This document shows, one piece after another, positions 8,339-17,101 of a stretch of 64,000 nt of DNA; positions within the stretch are counted from its first letter, which is position 1, and each line of letters opens with the position of its first letter. The DNA is from Methylobacterium organophilum. Its GTDB lineage: Bacteria; Pseudomonadota; Alphaproteobacteria; Rhizobiales; Beijerinckiaceae. The translations under genes were made by a program, and so were the position numbers. Location: the NCBI RefSeq assembly GCF_022179465.1, contig NZ_BPQV01000002.1, forward strand, positions 62,001 to 126,000, in the 5' to 3' direction. The notes below the pieces were generated by a model, which worked only from the letters and a program-made list of their open reading frames with translations, had not been told where the DNA came from and searched no databases.

Positions 8339-9190
8339 ATGTCCCGTACCGTCTACCTGAACGGCGCCTTCCTGCCCCTGGAGGAGGCCCGTGTGCCGGT
8401 GATGGACCGCGGCTTCCTGTTCGCGGACGGGATCTACGAGGTGGCGGCGGTGCTCGACGGGACCCTCGTCGACAACGCCGCCCATCTCGCCCGGCTCGAC
8501 CGCTCGCTCTCCGAGATCGGCATCCGCAACCCGCATACGGAAGCGGAATGGACGCGGCTCGAAACGGAGCTGGTGGCCCGCAACGGGCTCACCGAGGGCC
8601 TCGTCTACATGCAGGTGACCCGCGGCGTGGCCGAGCGCGATTTCGGCTTCCCGAAAGGCGACGTGGCGCCGACCGTGGCGATGTTCACGCAAGAAAAGAG
8701 CATCACCGGCAACGCCATGGCCGAGACCGGCGCCAAGGCGATCACCGTGCCGGACCTGCGCTGGAAGCGGCGGGACATCAAGTCGGTGGCGCTGCTCGCC
8801 CAGGTGCTCGCCAAGCAGCAGGCGGTGGAGGCCGGCGTCGCCGAGGCCTTCATGGTCGAGGACGGCCTCGTCACCGAGGGCTCGTCCTCGACGGTCTTCA
8901 TCGTCACCAAGGCCGGCACGCTGGTGACCCGGCCGCTCTCCACGGCTCTGCTGCCGGGCATCACCCGCAAGGCGATCCTGGCCCTCGCCGCCGAGACCGG
9001 GATCGCGGTGGAGGAGCGCCTCATCAACGCTAAGGAGCTCGGCGAGGCGGCGGAGGCCTTCTACACCTCCGCCTCGGCCTTCGTGATGCCGGTGGTGGAG
9101 ATCGACGGCCAGCCCGTGGGCAATGGCCGCCCCGGCCCGGTCGCGACGCGCCTGCGCGCGCTCTATTTCGACTTCGCCCGCGCGGCGTAA
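8339..9190 (+). CDS. dat: D-amino-acid transaminase, PLP fold type IV
   Basis: Transfers amino groups between D-amino acids and keto acids, e.g. D-alanine and 2-oxoglutarate. 283 residues from ATG 8339 (MSRTVYLNGAFLPLEEARV). The segment VMDRGFLFADGIYEV is the D-alanine transaminase form of the fold IV N-terminal motif. DLRWKRRDIKSVALLAQVLAKQ carries the PLP Lys in the family position, and VTEGSSSTVFIV binds the cofactor phosphate. It follows purB by 68 bases in the same direction and ends before a hairpin. A second D-amino-acid enzyme (D-serine dehydratase) lies at 54.9 kb. Confidence 0.92.
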   Translation: MSRTVYLNGAFLPLEEARVPVMDRGFLFADGIYEVAAVLDGTLVDNAAHLARLDRSLSEIGIRNPHTEAEWTRLETELVARNGLTEGLVYMQVTRGVAERDFGFPKGDVAPTVAMFTQEKSITGNAMAETGAKAITVPDLRWKRRDIKSVALLAQVLAKQQAVEAGVAEAFMVEDGLVTEGSSSTVFIVTKAGTLVTRPLSTALLPGITRKAILALAAETGIAVEERLINAKELGEAAEAFYTSASAFVMPVVEIDGQPVGNGRPGPVATRLRALYFDFARAA

Positions 9191-9256
9191 GGTCGTTCCC
9201 GTCGATCGGGGCGGCGCGAAGGGAGGCTGCTCGGTACCCGGTTCCATCCCCCGGGT

Positions 9257-9276
9257 AGCGCTCAAGGAGCGCTTTT
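9257..9276 (+). terminator. Candidate intrinsic terminator after dat
   Basis: Two copies of the self-complementary AGCGCT flank a 5-base loop (CAAGG), followed directly by a short T run. It lies 67 bases after the dat stop. The stem is short and the T run has only three or four bases. Confidence 0.4.
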
Positions 9277-9350
9277 CGGCGCTCCCCGGGGCCGGCTGCC
9301 CATGGCGGCGGCGCGAGGGCTGGTCGCCTGCTCCGTCGGAGCGGACAGCG

Positions 9351-9566
9351 TCAGTTCTCGCCCTTCTTCGCGTTGTTCTCCTTGCTCTTCTGCATGTGGA
9401 GGCGCCGGTTCTCCTCGAAATCGTCGCTGGCCGCCGGGCTCTTCTTGGTGGCGCTCGCCGCCGCGGCCTGGTCCGTCTTGGCGCTCTCGGCCTGCGACGG
9501 CGTCGGCAGAGTCGCGAAGCCGGCCATGACCGCGAGTGCGAACAGAAGCTTGAATGAAGGCATCAT
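9351..9566 (-). CDS. Small secreted Lys-rich protein
   Basis: 71 residues with a signal peptide (MMPSFKLLFALAVMAGFATL, cleavage near PSQA at residue 26). An Ala/Lys/Ser linker follows, then a highly charged C terminus with RRLHMQKSKENNAKKGEN. GGGAGGA sits just upstream of the ATG. Probably periplasmic; no family recognised. The charged, low-complexity tail recalls the protein at 5895-6104, and both are single genes on the minus strand. The 302 bases between it and ppk2 are partly AT-rich, probably promoter DNA. Confidence 0.6.
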   Translation of the reverse strand: MMPSFKLLFALAVMAGFATLPTPSQAESAKTDQAAAASATKKSPAASDDFEENRRLHMQKSKENNAKKGEN

Positions 9567-9868
9567 CGTTCATTCCTCCCAATTTAACAAAACTATAATG
9601 CATGATTCGGCGGCCTCCGCAATCGAAAATCAGTATTCATCGTCATTGATCATATTAATAATCTAAATATCATAAGATGTCTTGCGGCCGATCTTTGCGG
9701 GATCGGCAAGTGCCCGGATCCGGAACGCGGGACCGGGCTGCCATCCCTGCGAAGCTCCTCGCGTGACCGTGCCGGGGAAAACCTGGAGAGCCCGGCCCGC
9801 CTTTCTCAGACCTGTCATGCGGGCATGGTCTAAGCCCCTCGATCCGTTTCATGATCGGGGCTGAGGGC
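9567..9868. other. Intergenic region between two divergent genes
   Basis: About 300 bases with no supported gene. The first 110 bases are AT-rich and probably hold the promoter of the small secreted protein. A short stem (CCGAT / ATCGG) occurs near 9690-9708. Nothing else recognisable. Confidence 0.5.
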
Positions 9869-10786
9869 ATGACCGAGGACGAGAGCAGGTGGCATGCGGC
9901 GTCGGTGGAGGCGATCCGCCGCGAGCTGACCGACAGCTACGACGAGGAGCTCGAACTCGAGCTGGAAGAGGCCCGCCTCGATCACCTGAACCCGGAGGCC
10001 CATGCCGGGCACGGGCTCGACCGACGCGTCTATTTCCGCGAGCTGCTGCGCCTGCAGCACGAACTCGTCCGCCTGCAGGATTGGGTGAAAGCCAACGGCC
10101 TGCGCGTGGTCGTGCTGTTCGAGGGCCGCGATTCCGCCGGCAAGGGCGGCGTGATCAAGCGGATCACCCAGCGCCTCAACCCGCGCATCTGCCGCGTCGC
10201 CGCTTTGCCCGCGCCCAACGAGCGCGAGCGCACGCAATGGTATTTCCAGCGCTACGTCGCCCATCTGCCCGCGGCCGGCGAGATCGTCCTGTTCGACCGG
10301 TCCTGGTACAACCGGGCCGGCGTCGAGCGGGTGATGGGCTTCTGCACCGAGGACGACGTCGAGGAATTCTTCCGCTCCGTGCCGGAATTCGAGCGCATGC
10401 TCGTCCGTTCCGGAATCATGCTGGTGAAGTACTGGTTCTCGATCACCGATGCCGAGCAGGAATTCCGCTTCCGTATGCGGATCGAGGATCCGCTCAAGCA
10501 ATGGAAGCTGAGCCCGATGGACGTGGAATCCCGCCGGCGCTGGGAGGATTACACCCACGCCAAGGAGGACATGCTCGCCCGCACCCACATCCCCGAGGCG
10601 CCCTGGTGGGTCGTCGAGGCGGTGGACAAGAAGCGTGCGCGCCTGAACTGCATCAGCCACCTGCTGACGCAGATCCCCTATGGCGACGTGGTGCACCCGC
10701 CGGTCCACCTGCCGCCGCGGGAGCGCCACGCCGATTACGTGCGGGCGCCGATCCCCGCCGAGATGCACGTGCCGAGCCTCTACTGA
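9869..10786 (+). CDS. ppk2: Polyphosphate kinase 2
   Basis: PPK2 enzymes phosphorylate nucleotides with inorganic polyphosphate, restoring GTP/ATP pools; cytosolic. Motifs: P-loop-like VLFEGRDSAGKGG at about residues 82-94, the lid region with DRSWYNRAGVE near 140, and NERERTQWYFQRYVAHLPA between them. The single-domain length of about 305 residues fits class I PPK2. Start: ATG 9869 (MTEDESRW) is preferred because GGGG lies 8 bases upstream; an in-frame ATG at 9851 would add six residues. A porin gene follows 32 bases later in the same direction, but no functional link is evident. Confidence 0.92.
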   Translation: MTEDESRWHAASVEAIRRELTDSYDEELELELEEARLDHLNPEAHAGHGLDRRVYFRELLRLQHELVRLQDWVKANGLRVVVLFEGRDSAGKGGVIKRITQRLNPRICRVAALPAPNERERTQWYFQRYVAHLPAAGEIVLFDRSWYNRAGVERVMGFCTEDDVEEFFRSVPEFERMLVRSGIMLVKYWFSITDAEQEFRFRMRIEDPLKQWKLSPMDVESRRRWEDYTHAKEDMLARTHIPEAPWWVVEAVDKKRARLNCISHLLTQIPYGDVVHPPVHLPPRERHADYVRAPIPAEMHVPSLY

Positions 10787-10818
10787 CGCCGAGGGACATC
10801 GCGCGGCGGATCGCACGG

Positions 10819-12279
10819 ATGGCGGGTTTTCGCCGCGGCCTCCTGGCCGCCCTGTTCACCATGGCGGCCGGGGTCGATGCTTCGGCGCAGGACGCCCTCG
10901 CCCGGCTCGACCTGACCGGCGCCGGCGGCGACCCGCAGACCGCGGTCGCCCAGGCGCGCACCTCCGACCAGGTCTCGCTGACCATCGGCAGCTCGATCCA
11001 GTCCTCCCTCGGCCCCTACGGCGATCCCTTCGGCCTTCGCGCCACCCTCGCCCGCTCCGGCATCACCTACGTCGTCACCTATATCGGCGAGGGCCTCGCC
11101 GACGTGCAGGGCGGGCGCCGGCGGGGCGGCACCTATGGCGGCCGCCTCGACACCTCCCTCGATGTCGATCTCGACAGATTCGCCGGCTGGGAGGGCGCCC
11201 GCTTCCACACCGACTTCTTCCAGATCCACGGGCACGGCCTCTCCCGGAAATTCGCGGACAATCTCACCACGGTGAGCGGCATCGAGGCGCTGCCGGCGAC
11301 CCGGCTGTTCGAGCTCTGGGTCGAGCAGCGCTTCCTCGACGGCCAGCTCTCGCTGAAGCTCGGGCAGATCTCGGCCGACACCGAATTCGCCATCGCCCAG
11401 TCGGCGGTGGTCTTCCTCAATGCGGGTTTCGGCTGGCCGAATATCGGTGCGGTGGTGCTGCCGAGCGGCGGCCCGATCTATCCCCTGGCGACCCCCGCGG
11501 CGCGGCTGAAATACGTGCCGAACGCCAATCTCTCGATCCAGGCCGGCCTGTTCAACGGCGACCCGGCCGGGGTGCCGGCGCGGGGGGACACCACCGACCC
11601 GCAGACGCGCAACCCGTACGGCACCAGCTTCCGTGTGAACGACCCGGCCTTCGCCATCGCCGAGATCGCCTATGCCTACAATGTCGAGCCGGACGCGGCC
11701 GGCCTGCCGGGCACGGCGACGCTCGGCGCCTGGCACCATCTCGGCCGGTTCGACAGCCCGCGCTTCGACAGCGTCGCCGGGCGTCTCCTGACGGATCCGG
11801 AGGCGAGCGGCATCGCCCGGCGCTTCCGCGGCAATCATGGCGTCTACGCCATGCTCGACCAGACCGTCTGGCAGGAGCCCGGCGCCGCGGACGAGGGCGC
11901 GAGCGTCTTCCTGCGGCTCTCCGCGGTGCCGGCCGACCGCAATCTCGTCGATCTCTATGTCGATGCGGGCATCGCCTATAAGGGTCTGATCCCGGGCCGC
12001 CCCAACGACACGATCGGCCTCGGGCTGATCCATTCCCACATCAGCCCGGTCGCGCGGGCCTTCGACCGGGATTCCCTGATGCAGGGGAAGGGCAAGGGCC
12101 CGCTCCGCAGCAGCGAGACCCTGATCGAGGCGACCTACCAGGCCGAGATCGTGCCCGGCTTCACCGTGCAGCCGGATCTGCAATACGTGATGCGCCCCGG
12201 CGGCGGCCTCGCCGACGCAAACGGCCGCCGCCTCCGCAACGCCGTGGTGCTCGGGCTGCGCAGCACGATCAACTACTGA
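10819..12279 (+). CDS. Carbohydrate-selective porin, OprB family
   Basis: Outer-membrane channel protein of 486 residues. Signal peptide MAGFRRGLLAALFTMAAGVDASAQ with cleavage at about residue 24. The body shows the OprB landmarks: LDTSLDVDLDRFAGWEGARFHTDFFQIHG, LWVEQRFLDGQLSLKLGQ (about 170-188), a region rich in alternating hydrophobic residues, and a C-terminal strand ETLIEATYQAEIVPGF ... LGLRSTINY. It is named after glucose-uptake OprB, but in Methylobacterium-like organisms the substrate is not predictable. It follows ppk2 closely, possibly as read-through. Confidence 0.88.
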   Translation: MAGFRRGLLAALFTMAAGVDASAQDALARLDLTGAGGDPQTAVAQARTSDQVSLTIGSSIQSSLGPYGDPFGLRATLARSGITYVVTYIGEGLADVQGGRRRGGTYGGRLDTSLDVDLDRFAGWEGARFHTDFFQIHGHGLSRKFADNLTTVSGIEALPATRLFELWVEQRFLDGQLSLKLGQISADTEFAIAQSAVVFLNAGFGWPNIGAVVLPSGGPIYPLATPAARLKYVPNANLSIQAGLFNGDPAGVPARGDTTDPQTRNPYGTSFRVNDPAFAIAEIAYAYNVEPDAAGLPGTATLGAWHHLGRFDSPRFDSVAGRLLTDPEASGIARRFRGNHGVYAMLDQTVWQEPGAADEGASVFLRLSAVPADRNLVDLYVDAGIAYKGLIPGRPNDTIGLGLIHSHISPVARAFDRDSLMQGKGKGPLRSSETLIEATYQAEIVPGFTVQPDLQYVMRPGGGLADANGRRLRNAVVLGLRSTINY

Positions 12280-12466
12280 GGGCGCCCCTCCCGGGGGAGG
12301 GGGTTGTCGCACGCAAGCGGCAATCTGCTCATGCGCGAGTGCTTGGTCCTGCGATTGCCCGGCTCAAAGAGGAAGGAAGGACGCGCCGCAGGGCCGGCTC
12401 CACCCGATCGATTGACATGAAACCGTATGAAAGGCGTGCCGGGCGACCGAAGGAAAGGGCCGCCCT

Positions 12467-13852
12467 CTACCCCACCCCGACCGGGTGCTTCACCACCACC
12501 GGCGTGCGCATGGTGACCAGCTCCTCGCTCGCGGTCGGGTGGACGGCGATGGTGCGGTCGAAATCGGCCTTGGTGGCGCCCATGGTCACGGCGATGCCCA
12601 CCGCCTGGATGATCTCGCCGGCATCGTGCCCGAAGATGTGCACGCCCACGACCCGGTCGCTCGCCCGGTCGACCAGCACCTTCATCAGCACGCGCTCGTC
12701 GCGGCCCGACAGGGTCGCCTTCATCGGGCGGAAGCTCGTCTTGTAGACGTCGATCTCCGGGAAGCAGCGCCGGGCCACGTCCTCATTGTGGCCGACCACG
12801 CCGATCTCCGGTGTCGAGAAGACCGCGGTCGGGATCAGCCGGTGGTCGACGCTCCAGGGCTTGCCGCCGAACACCGTGTCGGCGAAGGCGTGGCCCTCGC
12901 GGATGGCGATGGGGGTGAGCGCGGCCCGGTTGGTCACGTCGCCCACGGCGTAGATCGAGGGCACCGACGTCTGCGAGAAGGCGTCGACGGGGATCGCGCC
13001 GGCCGCGTCGAGCGCGATCCCGACCCGCTTGAGGCCGAGCCCGGCGACGTTGGGGCGCCGGCCCGTGGCGGCGAGCACGCAATCGACGGTGAGGGTCTGC
13101 CCATCGCTGAAGGTCGCGCGGATGCCGTCGGCGACGCGCTCCTGGCGCTCGACGGTGCGGCCGAGCCGCAGGTCCATGCGCTTGGCATAGGCCTCGCCGA
13201 GGGCGTCGCGGATCTCGTCGTCGAAGCCGCGCAGCAGGCGCTCGCCCCGGTGCAGCAGCGTCGTGCGCGAGCCGAGGCTCGCGAAGATGCCGGCGAACTC
13301 GACGGCGATGTAGCCGCCGCCGACGATCAGGATGCGCTCGGGCTGATGCTCCAGTTCGAACACCCCGTTCGAATCGATGGCGAGCTCGGCGCCGGGGATC
13401 TTCGGCTCGTTGGCCGGCGTCGCGCCGGTGGCGACCAGGATGCGGGCGGCGCGGATCCGGGTCCCGGCCCCGACCAGGCGGACGGTGTGGGGATCCTCGA
13501 TCACCGCGCGGTCGGCGACCAGTTCCACGCCGGCGGCTTCGAGGTTGCGCGCGTAGATGACTTCGAGGCGCCCGACCTCGGCCTCGCGGCGCTCCTTCAG
13601 CCGCCCCCAGTCAAACCGCGGCGCCTCCAGACTCCACCCGAAGCCGGCGGCGTCCTCAAACTCATCCCGATACCGCCCCGCATAAACCATCAACTTCTTA
13701 GGCACGCAGCCACGGATCACGCAGGTGCCGCCGACGCGGTACTCCTCCGCAAGCATCACGCGCGCGCCGTAGCCTGCGGCGATGCGGGCCGCACGCACGC
13801 CGCCCGAACCGCCGCCGATGACGAACAGATCGACATCGTCGCTACCGCTCAT
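12467..13852 (-). CDS. gor: Glutathione-disulfide reductase
   Basis: NADPH-dependent flavoenzyme that reduces oxidised glutathione; cytosolic dimer. 461 residues. FAD-binding GGGSGG at 13-18; redox-active disulfide Cys44/Cys49 in GGTCVIRGCVPKK; NADPH-binding GGGYIAVEFAG near 180; second FAD motif IYAVGDVTNR; and the catalytic His in AVHPTASEE near the C terminus. The pattern CVIRGCVPKK marks glutathione rather than dihydrolipoamide or mercuric reductases. Its start overlaps the end of the upstream membrane-protein gene by 11 bases, so the three genes 15610-12467 are probably one transcript. Confidence 0.95.
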   Translation of the reverse strand: MSGSDDVDLFVIGGGSGGVRAARIAAGYGARVMLAEEYRVGGTCVIRGCVPKKLMVYAGRYRDEFEDAAGFGWSLEAPRFDWGRLKERREAEVGRLEVIYARNLEAAGVELVADRAVIEDPHTVRLVGAGTRIRAARILVATGATPANEPKIPGAELAIDSNGVFELEHQPERILIVGGGYIAVEFAGIFASLGSRTTLLHRGERLLRGFDDEIRDALGEAYAKRMDLRLGRTVERQERVADGIRATFSDGQTLTVDCVLAATGRRPNVAGLGLKRVGIALDAAGAIPVDAFSQTSVPSIYAVGDVTNRAALTPIAIREGHAFADTVFGGKPWSVDHRLIPTAVFSTPEIGVVGHNEDVARRCFPEIDVYKTSFRPMKATLSGRDERVLMKVLVDRASDRVVGVHIFGHDAGEIIQAVGIAVTMGATKADFDRTIAVHPTASEELVTMRTPVVVKHPVGVG

Positions 13853-15065
13853 GCGCCCTCACTCTTGTCTCGCGTTCCGGAGCGGCTCGGCCGAACGAAA
13901 CCGCGCGCATCCACGTGATGGCCGTTCCGAGGCCGGCCGTCCACCAGGCTTGCCAAGCGCCGTGCTCCACGAACATCACCGCTACCGCCGCCGCCGCAAG
14001 GCCGAGGGCAGTCACGAAGGCCGGCTTCGGCAGCCGCATGAGGGCGCCGAGCGCGAGGACGATCACCAAGCTTGCGAGGAACGCACCGACAGTGCCGAGT
14101 TCTGCCCAGACCTGCAGGAAGCTGTTATGCGGGTGTCCAACACCGAGCATGTGGCGCATCTCCGGCTCAAGGGCCTGCGCCGCCGGCACCTCGGGAAAAC
14201 GCACGCTGATGCCATAGCCGCTGCCAATCCACGGGGCCTGCGCGACGGCGGCGCCAAAGCTCTGGGCGATCGTGACGCGGGCACGGGACGAACTCTGCAC
14301 GAGCCGTTCATGCGCCGCCTCCGGCATGAGTCCGTGCAGGATATCTCCCTCCACGGGCGCCAGCGCGACAGCAAGGAGTGCACCAAGCCCAGTCAATATG
14401 ACCCCAAGACGCCGCGGCAGGACGAAAGCCGCGAACGCCATGATGGCTCCAGCGATCAATCCCATCGCCGCCGCGCCACTGATTGAGCGCAGGATCGCCG
14501 CAGCGCAGAGCGCCAGAAGCGCCGCGGCCGCGATCCGGCTGATCCGCGCAAGCAGCAGCGCCATGGGACCGGCAACGAGCAGGATTGTCAGCACCGGACG
14601 GTTCAGGACGAAAAGCGCGACGCGCTGGCCTAGCAGCCTCTGCGGCGCGAGATCCGTCAGCAGGCTCGCGAGCACGAACAGGCAAGCGGCGGCGAGGCAG
14701 GCCGCTCCGAGAGGCACGGCGAAGGCGGGCAGCCGTCCCGGCGCGAGCCGAGCCAAGAGATAGGCCCCGAGCAGGACCGGTGCGAATTCCGAGACCGCGC
14801 GGAGCGAGCTCTGCGGGAACGGACTCCAGGCGAGAGAGACGAGGGACCAACCGAGGAAGGCCAGCGTGGCGAGCCCCAGCGGCGTACGCAGTGGCGACAA
14901 CAAGGTGACTGCCGCGGTACGGGGATCCTCCCGCAAGGCGGCGGCCAGAAACAGCACAGCCGCGATAGAGGTGAAGAGGGGGCTCGAACGGTTCGCGAGC
15001 GCCATGGCCGCGGGAACGAGCGCTAGAACGAGGGTGCCCGCGGCCGCGAGGCGTTGAGTGCTCAC
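13842..15065 (-). CDS. O-antigen ligase / polymerase family membrane protein
   Basis: Integral inner-membrane protein of 407 residues with about ten hydrophobic helices. The diagnostic part is the periplasmic loop and following helix, with GSGYGISVRF and then GHPHNSFLQVWAELGTVGAF (about 300-320), the H-x-x-N...E-x-G pattern of the WaaL/Wzy (O-antigen_lig) family that joins or polymerises surface polysaccharide on lipid carriers. The GTG start at 15065 overlaps the TGA of the preceding gene as GTGA, a clear coupling signal; longer in-frame extensions run into that gene. Ligase and polymerase cannot be told apart from sequence, and no other polysaccharide genes are nearby. Confidence 0.82.
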   Translation of the reverse strand: MSTQRLAAAGTLVLALVPAAMALANRSSPLFTSIAAVLFLAAALREDPRTAAVTLLSPLRTPLGLATLAFLGWSLVSLAWSPFPQSSLRAVSEFAPVLLGAYLLARLAPGRLPAFAVPLGAACLAAACLFVLASLLTDLAPQRLLGQRVALFVLNRPVLTILLVAGPMALLLARISRIAAAALLALCAAAILRSISGAAAMGLIAGAIMAFAAFVLPRRLGVILTGLGALLAVALAPVEGDILHGLMPEAAHERLVQSSSRARVTIAQSFGAAVAQAPWIGSGYGISVRFPEVPAAQALEPEMRHMLGVGHPHNSFLQVWAELGTVGAFLASLVIVLALGALMRLPKPAFVTALGLAAAAVAVMFVEHGAWQAWWTAGLGTAITWMRAVSFGRAAPERETRVRAHER

Positions 15066-15610
15066 TGAAGGGTATGGCCGCGCTTGCCCATCTCCGCCCG
15101 GGTCCGGACCATCACGTATTCCGAGACTTCCTGCGTCCAATCCTGCATGGCGCCGACCATGTCGTCGAGGATCTGTGGCTGAGCCTCCACATAGCGCTTG
15201 CCGGCGGGCGAGCGGAAGAAGGCCACGATGTCTTTCAGCTCCGCCTCGGTGAGGCGCTGAGCATAGATGCGCGCGGCGGTGTCGATCATCCGCTGCTTCT
15301 GCAACTCCATCTCCGGTTCAAGGCTCTTGAGCACCTCGTCGAGATCCTTGGCGAGCTCCGGCCGCGTCACCGAGTTCTTGCGGATCTGCTCGGCCATGGT
15401 CGGGATGATGCTATCGAAGGAGCGGGCGATGCCCGAGCCGAGCATGGCCTCGCGGGCGAGCGCCAGATGCGTCGGGCTGATCGCGGGCGCCGGTTGAGCC
15501 GGCGCGGGGGCTGCAGGCTTGGTCCCGGGCTTGGCCGTCTGGGCCCCCGCCGATCCCGGCATGAGCATGGCGCCGGCAAGCAGCCCGGCAAGGACGGAGC
15601 GGGGGAACAT
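15062..15610 (-). CDS. DUF2059 domain periplasmic protein
   Basis: 182 residues: signal peptide MFPRSVLAGLLAGAMLMPGSAGAQ, then a Pro/Ala linker (KPAAPAPAQPAPA), then a helical DUF2059 domain recognised by RIYAQRLTEAELKDIVAFFRSPAGKRYVEAQPQI at about 120-155. Periplasmic, function unknown in the literature known to me. It is the first gene of a coupled set with the O-antigen-ligase-type gene and gor. The start at 15610 gives the intact signal peptide; the frame upstream belongs to other DNA. Confidence 0.82.
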   Translation of the reverse strand: MFPRSVLAGLLAGAMLMPGSAGAQTAKPGTKPAAPAPAQPAPAISPTHLALAREAMLGSGIARSFDSIIPTMAEQIRKNSVTRPELAKDLDEVLKSLEPEMELQKQRMIDTAARIYAQRLTEAELKDIVAFFRSPAGKRYVEAQPQILDDMVGAMQDWTQEVSEYVMVRTRAEMGKRGHTLQ

Positions 15611-15641
15611 GCGGAACACTCCGGAGTGAATCGAAAAAGAG

Positions 15642-16352
15642 TCAGAGAGATCCGAGTACGGTGACGACGGCCGCGTCGCCCTTCGCTTCGGCCAGGATCG
15701 CCGCGGAGGCGAGGCCGATGAACAAGCCATGCTCGACTACGCCCGGCACCGCCCAAAGCTGGGCGGAGAGCTGCTCGGGATCCGGAATACTCTTCAGATG
15801 TGCGTCGAGGATGGCATGACCGCCATCCGTGACGAAGGGCTGGCCACCCGAGGCTTTGCGCAGGGAGAGATCGCCCGTGCAGCCGGAGGCGGCGACCGCC
15901 TTCTCGATTGCGTGCCGGGTCGCACCGAGGCCGAACAGGTTCACCTCGACAGGCAGCGGGAAGGCGCCGAGCATAGGCACACGCTTGGCAGCATCCGCGA
16001 TCACGACCATGCGGGTGCTGGCATGGGCTACGATCTTCTCCCGCAGCAACGCGCCGCCGCCCCCCTTGATGAGGCGAAGCTGATCGTCAAGCTCGTCCGC
16101 GCCATCGATGGTGAGGTCGAGCTGCGGGCAGCTCTCCAGGGTGGTGAGCTTGATGCCCTCGGCTTCCGCGGCGCTGCGGGTCGCCTCCGAAGTCGGTACG
16201 CCGACGACGTCGAGGCCGGCCCGCACCCGCTCGCCGAGGAGCTTGATGAAGGCGTTGGCCGTGGAGCCGGTGCCGATACCGAGGCGCATGCCGTCGGTCA
16301 CGAGGTCGAGCGCGCGTGCGGCCGCAGCGCGGCGCAGATCCGGGCCGCTCAC
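15642..16352 (-). CDS. rpiA: Ribose-5-phosphate isomerase A
   Basis: Interconverts ribose-5-phosphate and ribulose-5-phosphate in the pentose phosphate pathway; also relevant to C1 assimilation in methylotrophs. 236 residues from GTG 16352 with GGAG 8-9 bases upstream. Motifs: phosphate-binding [11 protein letters not shown] at about 25-35, catalytic region [28 protein letters not shown] near 80-107, and [15 protein letters not shown]. An upstream in-frame ATG at 16439 would add 29 unrelated residues and is not preferred. It lies 31 bases upstream of the DUF2059 gene and may be co-transcribed with it. Confidence 0.94.
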   Translation of the reverse strand: MSGPDLRRAAAARALDLVTDGMRLGIGTGSTANAFIKLLGERVRAGLDVVGVPTSEATRSAAEAEGIKLTTLESCPQLDLTIDGADELDDQLRLIKGGGGALLREKIVAHASTRMVVIADAAKRVPMLGAFPLPVEVNLFGLGATRHAIEKAVAASGCTGDLSLRKASGGQPFVTDGGHAILDAHLKSIPDPEQLSAQLWAVPGVVEHGLFIGLASAAILAEAKGDAAVVTVLGSL

Positions 16353-16457
16353 GCCATCGCTCCGGTTTTCGGGTGAAGAGAGGTCATCGCGGGGATCCCA
16401 CCGAGAACGGCTGGGCCCCCTAGCATGCCTCCCGCCCATGGCAAACCGGCCAATCGA

Positions 16458-16937
16458 TCAGGGCTTTCCGCCTTGTGGCGGCGTTGCGCTCGGACCCGCC
16501 CGGCCGGGAGCCGGTGCCGTTGCCGCAGCGCCGGCGCCGCTCGCCATGCCGGCCGGGGGCGGATTGGTCTGGGGCGTGCAGACCACGGCTTCCTCGCGCA
16601 CCTGCACATAGCAGATGCTCATCTCCCCGGTGCGGTAATTGACACGGAACACGCCGGCCTCGCGGGCGTGGCGGGAGGCGACGAGCCCGTATTCCGACGG
16701 CGCCTGCGGTCCGGCGCCGTCGCCGGCGGCGAAGCACAGGGTGACGCCGACGCTGTCGTCGCGCAGGCCATACTGGCAAGACGTGACCTCGCCGGTGGCC
16801 TTGTCGACTCGGTAGACGCGGTTCAGGTCGATCTGCGGCGCCGGCACGAATTCGTAGGGGCCGCCGGCTGCGGCCGGTAGCGGCTCGAGCAGGCCGGCGA
16901 GGAGCACGAGACGCGGGACGACGGGGAACAGACGCAT
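16458..16937 (-). CDS. Secreted hypothetical protein
   Basis: 159 residues from ATG 16937. Signal peptide MRLFPVVPRLVLLAGLLEPL with cleavage near AAA (residue 24). The body has two similar segments, RVYRVDKATGEVTSCQYGLRD and GVFRVNYRTGEMSICYVQVRE, each ending in a Cys-containing strand: a small internal duplication of about 25 residues. The C terminus is a disordered Pro/Ala/Gly tail. Probably periplasmic. Family not recognised. It is divergent from the gph gene. Confidence 0.7.
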   Translation of the reverse strand: MRLFPVVPRLVLLAGLLEPLPAAAGGPYEFVPAPQIDLNRVYRVDKATGEVTSCQYGLRDDSVGVTLCFAAGDGAGPQAPSEYGLVASRHAREAGVFRVNYRTGEMSICYVQVREEAVVCTPQTNPPPAGMASGAGAAATAPAPGRAGPSATPPQGGKP

Positions 16938-17101
16938 GACGGGCGGGGCATCCTCGGGAGGCCAGCGGTGAATCGCGGCGGAGCCGGAATAGAGCGGGTC
17001 CGTGGCAGAGCTTGGGCGAGCCCGGCCAAGGGCTGCGGCTTGATTGCCCTCCGGCCTCCCGTTAGCGAGCCCCAACCCTCGAAGAAAGCGCGAGATCGCG
17101 A

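Noticed and set aside
9889-12279. A single long plus-strand frame spanning ppk2 and the porin gene, suggesting a fusion
   Set aside because: Its first part is an out-of-frame reading of ppk2; the porin has its own ATG and signal peptide at 10819.
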